DNA from: Amaurobius ferox
Taxonomy: Eukaryota; Arthropoda; Arachnida; Araneae; Amaurobiidae
Length of the DNA stretch: 64,000 bases
Reading direction: 5' to 3'
Assembly: GCA_951213105.1 (NCBI GenBank)
Contig: OX578140.1
Span: forward strand, 117,040,653-117,104,652
Below the pieces are notes generated by a model, which was not told the origin of the DNA, searched no databases, and was given only the letters and a program-made list of their open reading frames with translations. The translations under genes and the position numbers were made by a program. Shown piece by piece: positions 11,500 through 24,033 of the stretch (position 1 is its first letter; each line of letters opens with the position of its first letter).

Positions 11500-11818
11500 G
11501 TCCGCAAAAACCACAACAAAGTAAGTCTCCACGGCAGAAAAGATTTGTTGTAAGAATGTTAAGTGGATGGAAATTGGAGAAGAATTCATAGCTATTTGTG
11601 TCGAAAGCTACGCTGTCAGGGTTTGCCAGAAGTACTGCGATGTTTCGGTATGTGAAGCGAAAGTTCCAACTTCCTATGACGCAGGAGCGTAAGCGAAATA
11701 TATTAATCTAGGCAAATTATCGTAAGTCCTGGAAATTAGAGTTGTTTGTCTTCACTGACGAAAAAAAAAAGTTCAGATGGATAGAGTTACAAACAACCGT
11801 GACCTCTGTAAAGACATT
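11500..11818 (+). pseudogene. decayed Tc1/mariner-type transposase fragment
   Basis: In shifting frames the sequence gives a linker-like PRQKRFVVRML segment (a typical 'SPRQ.RFIVR' region). It then gives KFQLPMTQERKRN and SWKLELFVFTDEKKF. FTDEKKF matches the first catalytic Asp motif of DDE transposases of the Tc1/mariner superfamily (usually FSDE.KF). Frameshifts and stops break it, and the rest of the catalytic domain is missing. The next MITE begins exactly where it stops being recognisable. Confidence 0.55.
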
Positions 11819-11821
11819 GAG

Positions 11822-12568
11822 ATACACCCAACTCTTTTTTACACGAATTTGAAGTTACACGGTTCAAAAAAGTCTTCCTTTTTTGAAAAATTTATTTGAT
11901 CTAACACGATTTTAAAGTCATTGATCTACTTATGTACGTGTAACCATGAGCGGTCCAGTATAAATTGTAGTCTTTGGTACCAAGGTATGAAAAAAATTCC
12001 CTTTTTTACCACACTTCAAATTAGGCAGCACTGCGCACTGCTATAATGTTATCGAATAAGGTAATTCCCAGTAACTACTGGAGAATCCTCTTATTCGATA
12101 ACTCGTACCTACCCATTTCGCATGACATTTGCATAACATATTGCATCATTAAATTGTTTAAGTTTATTAGCTCACAATATTTAATCAATTGTTCGTGTTA
12201 TCAGCCACATATTTCTATTTTTAATTTTGAGTTTTCTATTCATAATTTTGGATTAACAGATTCCTTCTTTTTTTACTTGCGCAACTTATTTTTCTTATTT
12301 TTACCTATGAATTATGTGTTTTAAGTTTTATTACTCAATAAAATTGCATATGTATGTATATATCATTCGTATGCATATCAGAACTTTTATTGTTTTCAGC
12401 ATTTTTTTACACGGTTTTTAAACTAAATATAGTTCTTTATTTCATCTTACACGGTTTTCGGATAACATGGAACGTATCCCCAATTTTACTATAGGAAACT
12501 TTTTTTTTTACACGGTTTTTTTACACGAATTTCTGAGGAACGTATCTACCGTGTGAAAAAAGAGTTAG
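11822..12568. mobile_element. TA-flanked MITE-like element
   Basis: The left end TA-CACCCAACTCTTTTTTACACG and the right end CGTGTGAAAAAAGAGTTAGG-TA are inverted repeats of about 20 bp. Further 'tacacggtt' blocks are repeated inside near 11857, 12411, 12449 and 12511. It is about 745 bp with no transposase. The TA flanks again suggest Tc1/mariner-type mobilisation. Exact ends are uncertain by a few bases. Confidence 0.55.
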
Positions 12569-12747
12569 GTATTTTGAAAAAAAAATACGGTTTTTACAAA
12601 ACTAGTTCTACAAAACGAGTGCTAGAATAGTTTGAACTCTTTTTGGCATTCATGGGTTCACATTTTTTTTTATTTTCGTCAATTCAACCAGTGTGTTTAC
12701 CATTATGATATCGGAGTAGTTCTCAATTTGTTGGCTAAGGCATATGT

Positions 12748-12809
12748 TGTTGAGACCCAGATCGTCCGACCTACCAGAAAGGTGTAAGGTAACTGTTTGG
12801 ACGGCCGGG
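12748..12809 (-). mobile_element. 5'-truncated copy of the 5S-SINE 3' end
   Basis: The reverse complement matches the last 62 or so bases of the SINE at 32250-32633 (...CAAACAGTTACCTTACACC..., GGTCGGACGATCTGGGTCTC, CAACAA). A perfect 15-bp target duplication GGCTAAGGCATATGT flanks it (12733-12747 and 12810-12824). That marks an insertion in its own right, truncated at the 5' end as reverse transcription from the 3' tail produces. Confidence 0.85.
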
Positions 12810-13134
12810 GGCTAAGGCATATGTGAACATTTCAAGAAAAAATGTTAATCCAGCTCATATGATGAGTAATTTAATGCAGCTCGTAAATGTTTCATAAATT
12901 TTCTTGATGCTTGGCAATTATATGTGTATTGCATATACTAGTTTCCCTTTCTTGAAATTGGAAATACAACAGGTGAGGTAAAATTCCATCCTTCTTTGAC
13001 AGTGCAGTCGTTTGGAAACACGGATATACAACTAACTTATTTTGTTTTACATCAAAATATTAAGATTCCTTTCAAAACAGGTACGAAGGTGAAAATGATT
13101 AAGATACCCTGCTCCAAATAGTCTATATTCCTAT

Positions 13135-13421
13135 CGGATTTCATTCCCTTTCCGGTCACTTTCGGATCAATTGTCGATAATGCTTGCCTCGTTTGGGAAA
13201 AGAGTTGCTCTCAGACCGGGAACTGCTAGATCTGCAACATAGATAAGTTCACAAGTGCATATACCTGCTGCACGGGTTCCCTTCATTATTCTGTGCATTA
13301 TCAGTATGCAGCATCATCGTATCGTTCTATTTCAGTGGTCGAATCAAGGGTCTCTAGGAAGAACATGATGATGAAGGTTATAAAACCAGACACTGTATCA
13401 GAATCTGAGACAAAACTATAA
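13135..13421 (+). pseudogene. Oatp/SLCO last-exon pseudogene
   Basis: This is the paralogue of 3685-3974. It begins FIPFPVTFGSIVDNACLVW, with the cysteine loop intact up to GNC. Then the Trp codon expected in GNCWFYD is TAG. Downstream, at least one frameshift disrupts the last membrane segment, and the acidic tail is partly lost. The end still matches (ACAAAACTATAA against ACAAAATCATAA). The 3' splice acceptor is ruined: the 33-bp tandem units are absent and the junction reads ctatcggat. The poly(A) signal is mutated to AATAATG. Upstream intron sequence (12985-13130) also aligns with 3410-3550, so this is a genomic segment duplication and not a retrocopy. Confidence 0.85.
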
Positions 13422-13489
13422 TTTCAGTGTATGGTGGATATTTTAGTTGTGTTCTAATAATGTTATTGTTGCTTAATATTTGAAAATTA

Positions 13490-14380
13490 TCATAAAATTT
13501 TGATTTTCCCGGGTCATATTTGTAATTGCTGAATTGCATGCATGTAAATGAGAGAGATAAGTGAAGAATAAATAATCAATTCCTTTTATTTAGTAGATCA
13601 GTTTTTTAATAGTTTAGATTCAGTTCTTCATGGAAATAAATACTTCTACCAGAAAAATTGAAACATCTTGACATAAAGGGTACCATGCTCACTAATCATA
13701 TCTGCGACAATAACCACGAAGTCCCAGTTCACCGTTGGTGAAGGAGGCTGATCAGTTGAGTACTTGGTAGTATGCGATTCACAATTCACGCAATCCATGG
13801 CCATTTATTACCCAGGCCGCCTAGCTCACCCAAAGGGTGTTGAACAGTTATAAGGGACGACTGGGACCCATCACCATTTGACCTCTATATCCGATTAACT
13901 AATTAATGGTCATGGCCTTGGACTTTTGTTTGTATGCAATGACCCCTGCCATAGGGTGTACGACGCTGCTTCATTTTAATCTTTTTATTTACATTAGAAA
14001 GATAAATTACAATTATGAAGTGCTGCCATTAAGATACAGAAATTTAATTCTATGTCTCAATTTGCTAAAATTTTTCTTAAATTAATTTATCTTTTTTAGA
14101 TAATTTTAAATTATAAAAGCAATATTTATATAAGCTACTGCTAAATTTATCTTTTCGATAAATGATAGTGATATAAGATTTAAATTATTTGATATTAAAA
14201 ATCTGTAAGCTTGGTTTTATTTGTGTACATTTGTGCAAGCGGTTTCAATTCATTTTTTGAACACATTATAAATTTGTGAAATTCTCCTGAATACGTAGTA
14301 CTTTTTAGGCTTAAAAATGCAGAACTTTTCAGACATATGCATACTCATAAATTTGATATATTTTTTAGTAAAGATATAAA
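13490..14380. other. gene-free stretch with a GC-richer patch
   Basis: Positions 13680-13970 are GC-richer (aaggaggctgatcagttgag, gcctagctcacccaaaggg). They could be an old retroposon or exon remnant, but no reading frame or promoter box convinced me. The remainder is AT-rich. Confidence 0.4.
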
Positions 14381-15703
14381 ACAAGAAAGATCAATCATGC
14401 ATAAAGCATTGATCATGAAAAACTTTCCAACTTCAATGCAATTTTATTTAAGCATCTCTAAAATGCGATACATTGCTCGGTAATATTTTTAAAATTATCA
14501 CAATACTACATTAATTTATTATATTTGAAAACTTAAAACTTCATCGAAAAAAATGAACTTTATTCAAATGACGGCATTGAAATATAAATTGCCTGGTTTA
14601 AGCATCTCTAAAATGCGATACATTCCTCGGTAATATTTTTTAAATTATCCTAATACTGCAATAATTTATTATATCTGAAAACTTCATCGAAAACAACTGA
14701 AACTTATTCAAATGAAGTAACCGAAATATAACACGCCTGACTCTTTCTATAAAAGCAGCATTTCATTCATTAACATTTTTCCATTCATTTCGTTCATCAC
14801 AATACTATAATAATTTATTTTACTTAAAAACGTAAGACCATGGAGGTACAAGTAATTAAAAGCTATGCTTAAAACTTCATCGAAAAAATCGTCCTTCTCT
14901 CTGTAAAATCAATGAATATTTCATTCATATCAGCTATATTGCAGACTCCATGAGCTAAATAATTTTGCGTTAAAGAAATGCAGCAATTTTTATACAACGC
15001 ATTCTACACATTTTGCTGTTTACATTTTTCATAAGTGAAAATTTGTCTTCGTTGTAGAAATAATCAAAGTCGGATGATCATTTAAATTCAAGTATATTGG
15101 AATTGCGTTGTTTCAGTATGTAGATGCAGAGAATTTAAGCAAAAATAAAGCGGTTTTAGGACAGATACCACACTCAATATGAATTAAAAAGAACTTTAAA
15201 AATCACAATTTTGACACACGATGGATGCCATATTTTACTATGAAGTTGGTCACGTGATCGCTTCATATAGTGGTCACGTGATCTCTTCATATAGTGGTCA
15301 CGTGATCACTTTATGTAAAAGGTGTAATTATTATTTTAATTTTTATTTAAAAACTGCTGAATATATTTTGCTGAAATTTTTTTTATATAATTTATGGAAT
15401 AATTCGAATATTTCCTCAAACTTTCGAAGTAATTTGTGAATTTTAAATCCGCTTAAAAAAATTTTGAAAAATTAGGTCCCATAGGGTTCAATGTATTTCA
15501 TTTTTCCAACCCGGGTTCAATCCAAATGTGATTGTGTGATATTATTCATTTATATTCCCATAGGTCTCACAGACAATCTGAACAACATACTAAAATTTCA
15601 TTTTGATAAAGTCATTTTTACGGCAGTTATCGTGCTAACGGACAGACAGACAGAATGAACAAAGTCCTAAACACTTTTCAACTTTGTTGTAAAGTGTTAA
15701 AAT
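14381..15703 (-). repeat. B-family repeat B1 (reverse)
   Basis: It starts ACAAGAAAGATCAATCATGC and ends AACACTTTTCAACTTTGTTG-TAAAGTGTT after a (GACA)n tract, the two hallmark ends of the family. There is an internal duplication of about 155 bp (14440-14590 and 14594-14700, 'aagcatctctaaaatgcgata'). It forms a long inverted arm with B2 (18010-19336). No ORF. Confidence 0.8.
15247..15310. repeat. 26-bp tandem repeat with CACGTG
   Basis: Three copies of 'tggtcacgtgatc.cttcatatag' lie inside B1. The GTCACGTGAT core recurs once or twice at the equivalent place in other B copies. Confidence 0.75.
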
Positions 15704-18009
15704 GTAAATATTTCTAAACATATAAATACAAATTCACTTTAGTGAACTTCAAAGTTTTAAATCACTTACTTTATATAAGAAACAGTTTTAGGAAGTTAAA
15801 TGGTTATGCCAAATACAGAATGGAGTCTATCATACATTCAGCGAAATCGAAGGTAAAACTTCTACAGCGAAAAAAACCAGTTACTATGTAAAAAATGTCT
15901 TATTTGACCACATTAACACAGCATATCTCCTCCCTTGTTAGCGTTGCTTTTTACTAACCATCGCGGTATTGAAGTCTACATATGCTATATATTGCCTTAA
16001 AATACAGACGTGCTTGCTTAACTGTTGAAGAAGATGTCATGTTGTGTCCGCTGTTGTTGTCTCAGGGCCAGTACATAACGTCCTATGCTGTCCCAGATAT
16101 TGTTATTAGGAATAAATTTAGTAATCTGGAAGTACATGATAGCATGTTGGTACCTAGTATACATCCCAGTGAGCTTTTTGTTGTAAAGGGGTGGGATGAA
16201 AAAAGAAGTCATTTACACCAACTATGAAATATTGATTGCTACATGTTATAAGATTATATAAACATAACGTCGAGATGTTAAGTTACCTTCAATATATAGC
16301 AAAAAGGAATGGCTATAGCTGATCATTTTCCAGCCTATAATGGCCTCTGTTTGGGTTGTATGCCGTTTAACATAAATGGCTGGATTACCACGTTCGCCAC
16401 GTAATCTTTATATGAAGTTCTGATTATCGACAGAAACTAAAGTGAAACTCTTAACTGAAGTTGACTTAACGCCACGAGCGAAAGTTGACGTTGACTTAAA
16501 AGCCCTTCAACTGGCAATAGGTTAGTTGATGGCAGGTATCACTATTTGACGGCCAACAGAGTAGCTGTTGACCTAGCTATCAGTTCTGATGAATTAGAGT
16601 ATCATCATAATAACCAGTCACCCTACGTGTTTCAGTTCTGAATTAACGTATGTGAGTGCCTTATCATAACTATTTCTGCACATCTAGTTGCATAATATTT
16701 CATCCCGGCCGATATGTGCCCCTGTGCGAAGAGATAGATGTTCATCCAGCATCGTTAAAATCAATTATTAGTCCTCTTTCAAAGTATGTTAATTGGTTGT
16801 AGTCCTAGTAAAGACGACTTCTAAGCATGATGAAAAACTCAATATTCCTTCAGAAAAAATTGTTATTCAAAATTAGCTTTTCAAAAAGTAATTCGATTGA
16901 AATGCATGAAACTTCTCAGTTGTAAACTCGGCAGGTTAAGCGGAGTTTGTGACTGTTTAGTGGCATTGGGAAATCCCATTGTGAAGGTCCTCCAAACATT
17001 TAAAAATAACCCTAAAGTTTTTAATATGACACATTCCCATGGCAGCCATTCGAAAGTCTCCCTCTACGAGAATTTTAAATCGAAGCTCTTGATGAAAGGA
17101 AATTGAATTTAAGCTTATATGTAAAATGCGTAGAAATTCCGCCAGAATGGGAACACAGAAACGACCCCTTAGGTACTGCCAGTGTCTAATGCATTCTCCG
17201 TGCTAGACGGGCCGCCTGACTAGGGTGCAGTCGAAATGACTTACAAAACCCCCTCAACCCCTCCCCCTAGTTCTAAAGCTTAATTGTTCTATGTTGATTC
17301 CTCAAGCAATTTAGTCCAGTCAATAAAGACATGGATCCACAACAAATTCAAGGAAAGCTAAATTTTGGCACATGAATAGTACTAAAACATATATTTTCCC
17401 AAAAGTGTCCTAAAATCTAACACTTGTTTTCCTCCTACCCCCCTTTGAAGTATCAAATTGTAGCGTTTAAGGATTTATTTTAATTCTCGTGAATGGAACT
17501 TCATACAATGATGCAGTTGGTTTTAATTTACATCAGATATAATGATAAATGTGTTTCTCAATATATTTTGTACATATATTCTGTTTATATTTTGTAAATT
17601 TCTTAAATATACCTATTTTGTATTGGGTTTATTTATTTTTTTATGATTTAACAATCAATAGACTTTTAAAATCTAAACATATTTCAACTAAACTTATGTT
17701 ACATTAAAGTAAATTTTGCAAGGTTTAAATTGATATATAATAGTTCTTACTTATAACTAAAATTGAGCATCTGGTGACGTAATTGCTGGACGCCGTCCTG
17801 AGCATAGTCTTTGAGGCAGGATTTTGTCTGTGCTTTAAACTTCATATTATACTTTTTCTTGTAAGTGATGATTTACAAGAAAAAGAACCATCTGTCGAAA
17901 ATTTTACTTCTGAGATAACGTGCTATGTAGACAATTATACAGACAACTATACACATTTAGTGTTCAGTGGATTAAAGTAGTCGTTTGCTTTTCAAATATA
18001 AGAAATATT
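15704..18009. other. spacer between inverted B1 and B2 arms
   Basis: 2.3 kb between the two inverted B repeats. I see no recognisable transposase or gene. Small ORFs around 15982-16227 and 16897-17106 show no family motif. Positions 17140-17290 are GC-richer without a clear identity. If B1 and B2 are the arms of one fold-back element, this is its cargo or loop. Confidence 0.4.
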
Positions 18010-20026
18010 TTTAACACTTTACAACATAGTTGAAAAGTGTTCATGACTTTGTTCATTCTGTCTGTCCGTTAGCGCGATAACTGCCGTAAAAATGACTTAA
18101 TCAAAATGAAATTTTAGTATGGTGTTCAGACGGTCTGTAGGACCTATGGGAATATAAATGAATAATATCACCCAATTAGTTTTGGATTGAACCCGGGTTG
18201 AAAAAATGAATTGAACCCTATGGAACCTATGGGACCCCATTGAACCCTATGGGACCCCATTGAACCCTCTGGGACCTAATTTTTCAGACATTTTTTAAGC
18301 GGATTTAAAATTCACAAATTGCTTCGAAAATTTTAGGTAATATTTAAATTGTTCCATAAAATATATAAAAAAAAATTCAGCGAAATATATTCAGTAGTTT
18401 TTTAAATAAAAATTAAAATAATAATAACACCTCTTATATGAAGCGATCACGTGACCATGATATAAAACGATCACGTGACCCACTTCAAAATGAAATATGG
18501 CATCCATCTTGTCTCAAAATCATGATTTTTAAAGTTCTTTTTAATTCATATTGAGTGTTGTATCCGTCCTAAAACCGCTTTATTTTTATTTAAATTCTCT
18601 GCATCTACATACTGAAACAAAATTCCAATATATTTGAGTTTAAATGATCATCCAAATTTGATTATTTCTACAACGAAGCCTATTTTTCACTTATGTAAAA
18701 TGTAAACAGCAAAATATGTAGAATGTGTTGTATAAAAATTGCTGTATTTCTTTAACGCAAAATTATTTATCTCATGGAGTCTGCATAGCTGATATGAATG
18801 AAATATTCGTTGATTTTACAGAGAGAAGGACGATTTTTTTCGATGAAGTTTTTAGCATAGAGTTTAATTACTTGTAGTTCCATGGTCTTAAGTATTTAAA
18901 TAAAATAAATCATTTCAGTACTATGATGAATGAAATGAGTGGGAAAATGTTTGTGAATGAAATGCTGCTTTTATAGAGAGAGCCAGGCGTGTTATTTTTT
19001 CTATGACGTTATTTGAATGAATTTCAGTGGTTTTCGATGAAGTTTTCAAATATAATAAATTATTGTAGTATTAGGATAATTTTAAAATTATTACCGAGGA
19101 ATATATCACATTTTAGAGATGTCAATTTATATTTCAATGCCGTCATTTGAATGAAGTTCATTTTTTTCGATGAAGGTTTAAGTTTTCAAATATAATAAAT
19201 TAATGTAGTATTGTGATAAGTTTTAAAATATTACCGAGGAATGTATTGCATTTTAGAGATGTTTAAATAAAATTGCACTGAAGTTGGAAAGTGTTTCATA
19301 ATCAATACTTTAAGCATGATTGATCTTTCTTGTTTAGTGTTGCATCCGTCTTAAAACCGCTTTATTTTTAATTTTTTTTTCTGTGTATCTATATACTGGC
19401 CCAACGCGATTACTCTATTTTTTTGAGTTTATGATCATCAAACTTTGATTATTTCTTCAACGAAGTCTGCTTTTCACGTATGGAAAATGCAAACACATCA
19501 AGCTGTAAGATGAGTTGTATAAGCATTGCTGAATTTCTTTAACACAAAATTATTTAGCTCTGGAGTCACCAATATAGCTGATATGAATGAAACATTCATT
19601 AATTTTATATACAGAAGCAGACGATTCTATATTACCGTTTTCGATGAAGTTTTAAGCATGGAGTTAAAAAGTACTTTTACTTCTACGGTTTTAAATTTTT
19701 AAGTAAAATAAATTATTGTCATATTGTGATAATTTTGAAAATATCGCCGCAGAATGAAAGGAATGGAAGAAAGTTTATGAAAGAAATATTCACTGCTTTT
19801 ATATAGAGAGCCAGGCGATTTATATTTCCTTGGCGTTATTTGAATAAAGTTCATTTGTTTTCGATGAAGTTTTCAAATATAATAAATTATTGAAGTCTTG
19901 TGATAATTTTAAAAATATCACAGCTGAATGTATCGCATTTTAAAGATGTGTATATAAAATTGTATTGCAGTTGGAAAATGTTTCATAATCAATGCTTTAT
20001 GTATGATTGATCTTTCTTGTTTACTT
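18010..20026 (+). repeat. B-family repeats B2 (one copy plus a 5'-truncated copy)
   Basis: It begins TTAACACTTTACAACATAG with the (CTGT)n tract and runs to the family end 'catgattgatctttcttgtt' at about 19336. It then restarts part-way along the family (gtgttgcatccgtcttaaa) and reaches the same end again at 20024. This head-to-tail pair suggests unequal exchange or repeated insertion into the terminus. Non-coding. Confidence 0.75.
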
Positions 20027-20358
20027 TTTATTATTATTTTTTTCCTTTTTCATGATAGAGCAATCTAATAAATGAAGTGTTACATTGACCAGTAGATATT
20101 GGAAGCAGAGATTTACTTATCAACTTAGATTACCTTATCTGAAATTTCCTTTGCGGTAATAATACAGTTTTTAATTTTATCAATAGAGTTAAAATTAGAA
20201 CAAACTTTGGAAACCAAATGGGTTGATTAAAGACAGAAGGTTTGCATAGGTGATATTTAGAATTGAAGGGGTATAAAAAAACTTAATGGTCGGTATTACC
20301 ATAGTTATTACAAAGACCACTTGTAGTAAATTTGATTTTAAAATAAAAAAGATAATCT

Positions 20359-21345
20359 AAACAAGAGAGTTCAATCATGCTTAAAGCATTGCTTATGAAA
20401 CACTTTCCAATTGAAATGCAATTTTATTTAAACATCTCTAAAATGTGATATACTCAACGCTGTTTTTTTTTAAATTATTACAGTACAACAGTAATTTGTG
20501 ATACTTGAAAACTTTAAACTTCGTCGAAAAAGAAAATGCTAGTTAAATAGAATGAATTTTATTCAAATAATGTCATCGAAATATGAATCGTCTGCTTTTC
20601 TATGTAAAATCAATGAATCTTTCATTCAATTCGCTTATATTCCAAATTCCAGAGTAAATAATTTTACGCGCAAGAAAATATTCAACAATTCTTATACAAC
20701 TCACCTTACAATCGCTGGATTTATTTACATTATGCGTTCTATATTATAGCATTAAATTTAGACTTCGTTGTAGTAAATAATCAAAGTTTAGTGATCATTT
20801 AAAATAAAAAATGTTATAATTCCGTTGGCATAAAATTTAGATACACAGATAATATGCAAAATTAAAACGGTTTTATGTAACGGCTTTATTAACGGCAACA
20901 CTAAATATAAATTTAAAAGATCTTCAAACACCACGATCTAGTTCCTACACAACGGGAAAAAAAATGGATGCCATATTTTTGCAATGAGTCACGTGATCTC
21001 CTCATATCTCATAGGTGTAATTTCTATTTCTATTTTTAATTAGAAAACTACCAAACATGTTTTGTTGAAATTTTTTTACACATTTTACGCCATAATTATA
21101 ATATTTCCTAAAATTTTTAAAGTAATTTGCGAATTTTAACTTTGTTTAAAAAATGTTTGAAAAATTAAGTCCCATAGGGTTCAATGTATTTCATTCTTCA
21201 ACTCGGGCGCAATCCAAGACTAATTGGGCGATATTATTCCTTTTCATTCCCGTATGTTCCACAGACCGTCTGAATAACATACTAAAATTTCATTTTGATA
21301 AAGTCATTTTCACGGCAATTATCGTGCGAAAGGACAGACAGATAG
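20359..21345 (-). repeat. B-family repeat B3 (reverse, diverged)
   Basis: It begins AAACAAGAGAGTTCAATCATG and follows the family order through the 'gtcacgtgatctcctcatat' block and the GACAGACAGA tract. It breaks off before the AAAGTGTT palindromic end. Confidence 0.7.
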
Positions 21346-21539
21346 TTTGTTCAAAAAAAATCTAGGACATGCCTCGGATAAAAAAAATATTATAATTACT
21401 CAACGGATGGGTGAAAATTGAAATGAAATTGAGATGAAATTTTTCTGGAGTGGCCTGTGATATTTCAAGCAGCTGCTGAAGAAAATGAACGCTGGATGGC
21501 GCGTCCATTTTAATATATCGTAATATAAAAATCTGAAAG

Positions 21540-22000
21540 GTTTAAAACGAGCGAAAAGTATATATTCGTTAAAAATCCAATAAAATATGTCTACTCATCA
21601 TATGGACTCCGTTTACAGTTTATTTGAAAGAGAATTTTTCAATTATGTCAAGTTCGAAACTCTGTAATAATATTTTAGGTCGCCAAGTAATCGATTTGCG
21701 TGGCAATGCTAAAGCATAAAATAACTAAAAAAGTAATTTGAAATTTAAAAAAATAACGCGGAGGTGCTTTCTCCGGATTCCTCTCCCTGGCAGAGTAAAC
21801 CCTCAAGGTCGTCCCTGCCAGTGGAAATTAATCTCTTCCGGGTAAGTACCTTCTTCAAGTACCTGTGTACCAAGGTACTTTAAACAAGACTGTGTACCAC
21901 ATTTCATGGCCGTACGACCCTTAGATTTATCGCTATAGACTGTACACACACACAGACACAGCCATCCCCCATTTATTATGTAAAAAGGAGAAGCGTATGC
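21540..22000. repeat. D-family interspersed repeat
   Basis: It shares scattered blocks with 44300-44770: 'atggactccgtttacagttt' against 'atggattctgttcaaaattt', 'gaaactctgtaataatattt' against 'gaaactctgtgataatattt', and 'aaagcataaaataactaa' against 'gaaacataaaataactaa'. It is diverged and non-coding, and its ends could not be defined. Confidence 0.5.
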
Positions 22001-22686
22001 ATAAACAAGAAACAAAAATAAAAATAAAAAATAACTTTGAAAGTTGTTAAACTGTTCTCTAAACCCTCAAACTAATCCAATTTTATTTTCTCATACTATA
22101 GAATATATTATAGAGAGCGATGGCATTGTTTTCAAGAAAATTTTCGATTTCCAGATTTTGTTGCCAATTTATATTTTAGGACCTCCTGAACACGTTTTGA
22201 CTATTTTTAGAGTGATGTCAAGTCTGTCATCTAGAACTAGGGAGAATTTGTTTTTAATTCGAGAGGAAACTTTAGAAATTTATTCGAAAGTTCCTATTTT
22301 CTTAACATGACAGCATAGGACATAATTATACATGAAAGGAGTAATTTTTGGCTCAATGATAATGAAACTTCACAGTTTCAATCATGATAGTGAAAAGTAG
22401 CCGCGATACAATTTTTGCATCCGTGTGTCGTTATCTTAGAGCAGAAATAAGAAGTATCGCACTTCGTATCTCTCCTCTAAGGTCGTTATTAGCTCTCCCT
22501 CGAGGAGGAGGGGGGGGGGGGAGTCACATCCCCTAAAGAGTAAATTTTCCAAGTTGGTATCAATCTATTTTGTTAATCCCTTTTAAATGAAGGGCAGTGT
22601 GCTATAATTGTGATCATTGGAGTCAACAATACAGATTTCTCAAAATTTTTCTTGCAAAATTTATAAAAATAAATAAATAAATAAAT

Positions 22687-23650
22687 AACAAGAAAGATCA
22701 ATCATGCATAAAGTATTGATTATGATACACTTTTCAACTGAGATGCAATTCCATTTAAACGCATCTAAAACGTGATAATTTATTTCAGCGCTGATATTTT
22801 TAAATTATTACAGTACTACAGTAATTAAGGATACTAAAAAACTTAAAACTTCATAAAAAAAATACAATGCTATAAATTGTCTGCTTCTTTATGCAAAATC
22901 AATGAATATTTCATTCATATCACTTATATTCCAGAGTCCAGAGCTAAATAATTTTACGCGATAAAAATTCAGCAACTCTTATACAACTTATTATACCTTA
23001 TAATCGCTTGATTTGTTTACATTCTGCATACGTTGAAATTAGGCTTGTAGAAATAATCAAAGTTTAATGATCATTAAAAATGAAATATATTATAATTGCG
23101 TTCACTCAGAATTTAGTAGCACAGATAATACGCAAAAATAAAGCGGTTTTATGACGGATGCAACACTAAATATGAATCTAAGAATCACGATTTTTACACT
23201 GCGAAAATAAAATGGATACCATATTTTATTTTGCGATGAGTCACGTGATCTCTTCACATATAATGGGTGTAATTATTATTTTAATTTTTATTTGAAAACT
23301 ACCTACCATATTTTGCTGAAATTTATTTTATATATTTTATTTGATAATTTGAATATTTCCTAAAATTTTCGGAGCAATTGGTGAATTTTAACTTTGCTTA
23401 AAAAATGTCTGAAAAATTAGGTCCCATAGGGTTCGATGTATTTCATTTTTTTAACCCGGGTTGTTAAACTGAAACTAATTGGGTGATATTATTCATTTAT
23501 ATTCCCATATGTCCCACAGACTGTCTCAACAACATACTGAAATTTAATTTTGATAAAATCATTTCTACGGCAATTATCGTGCGAACGGACAGACAGACAG
23601 ACAGAATGAACAAAGTCATAAACACTTTTCAACTATGTTGGAAAGTGTTG
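22687..23650 (-). repeat. B-family repeat B4 (reverse)
   Basis: It begins ACAAGAAAGATCAATCATGC directly after a short (AAAT)n run and ends at GGAAAGTGTTGAAAA after a (GACA)4 tract. With B5 (24034-25054) it makes inverted arms around a spacer of about 380 bp. The region between 22010 and 22680, left of it, holds no recognisable gene. Confidence 0.75.
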
Positions 23651-24033
23651 AAAAGATTCTTGCATGAGAAAATCGAGTTGAGCCCACTCTCCAATTAATT
23701 CAATAGTTTTCGCGTATACTTAGTATATCTGTGTGTTTTCCTTGAATGCTTATTGTAGAAATAACTTCTACAATACCATTAAAGAACATAAAACCGAAAT
23801 GTAGTCAATAAAACATAATAAAAAAACACTAAAAGATATTTAACATAAGTTACCTTACAACGCCATAGTAGTTGTTGGTAAAAGTTTCAGAATGACTCAA
23901 TAAGCTAATTTTTTATCTAAGTTGCTTTATCAGCTAGCTCACACTTTGATCATTGCAAATAAAACAGAGCAGGCGCACTTTGTTTTTTCCCTCGAGTGAA
24001 TTCTCCCAATTGGTCTCACTATTACGAGCTTGA

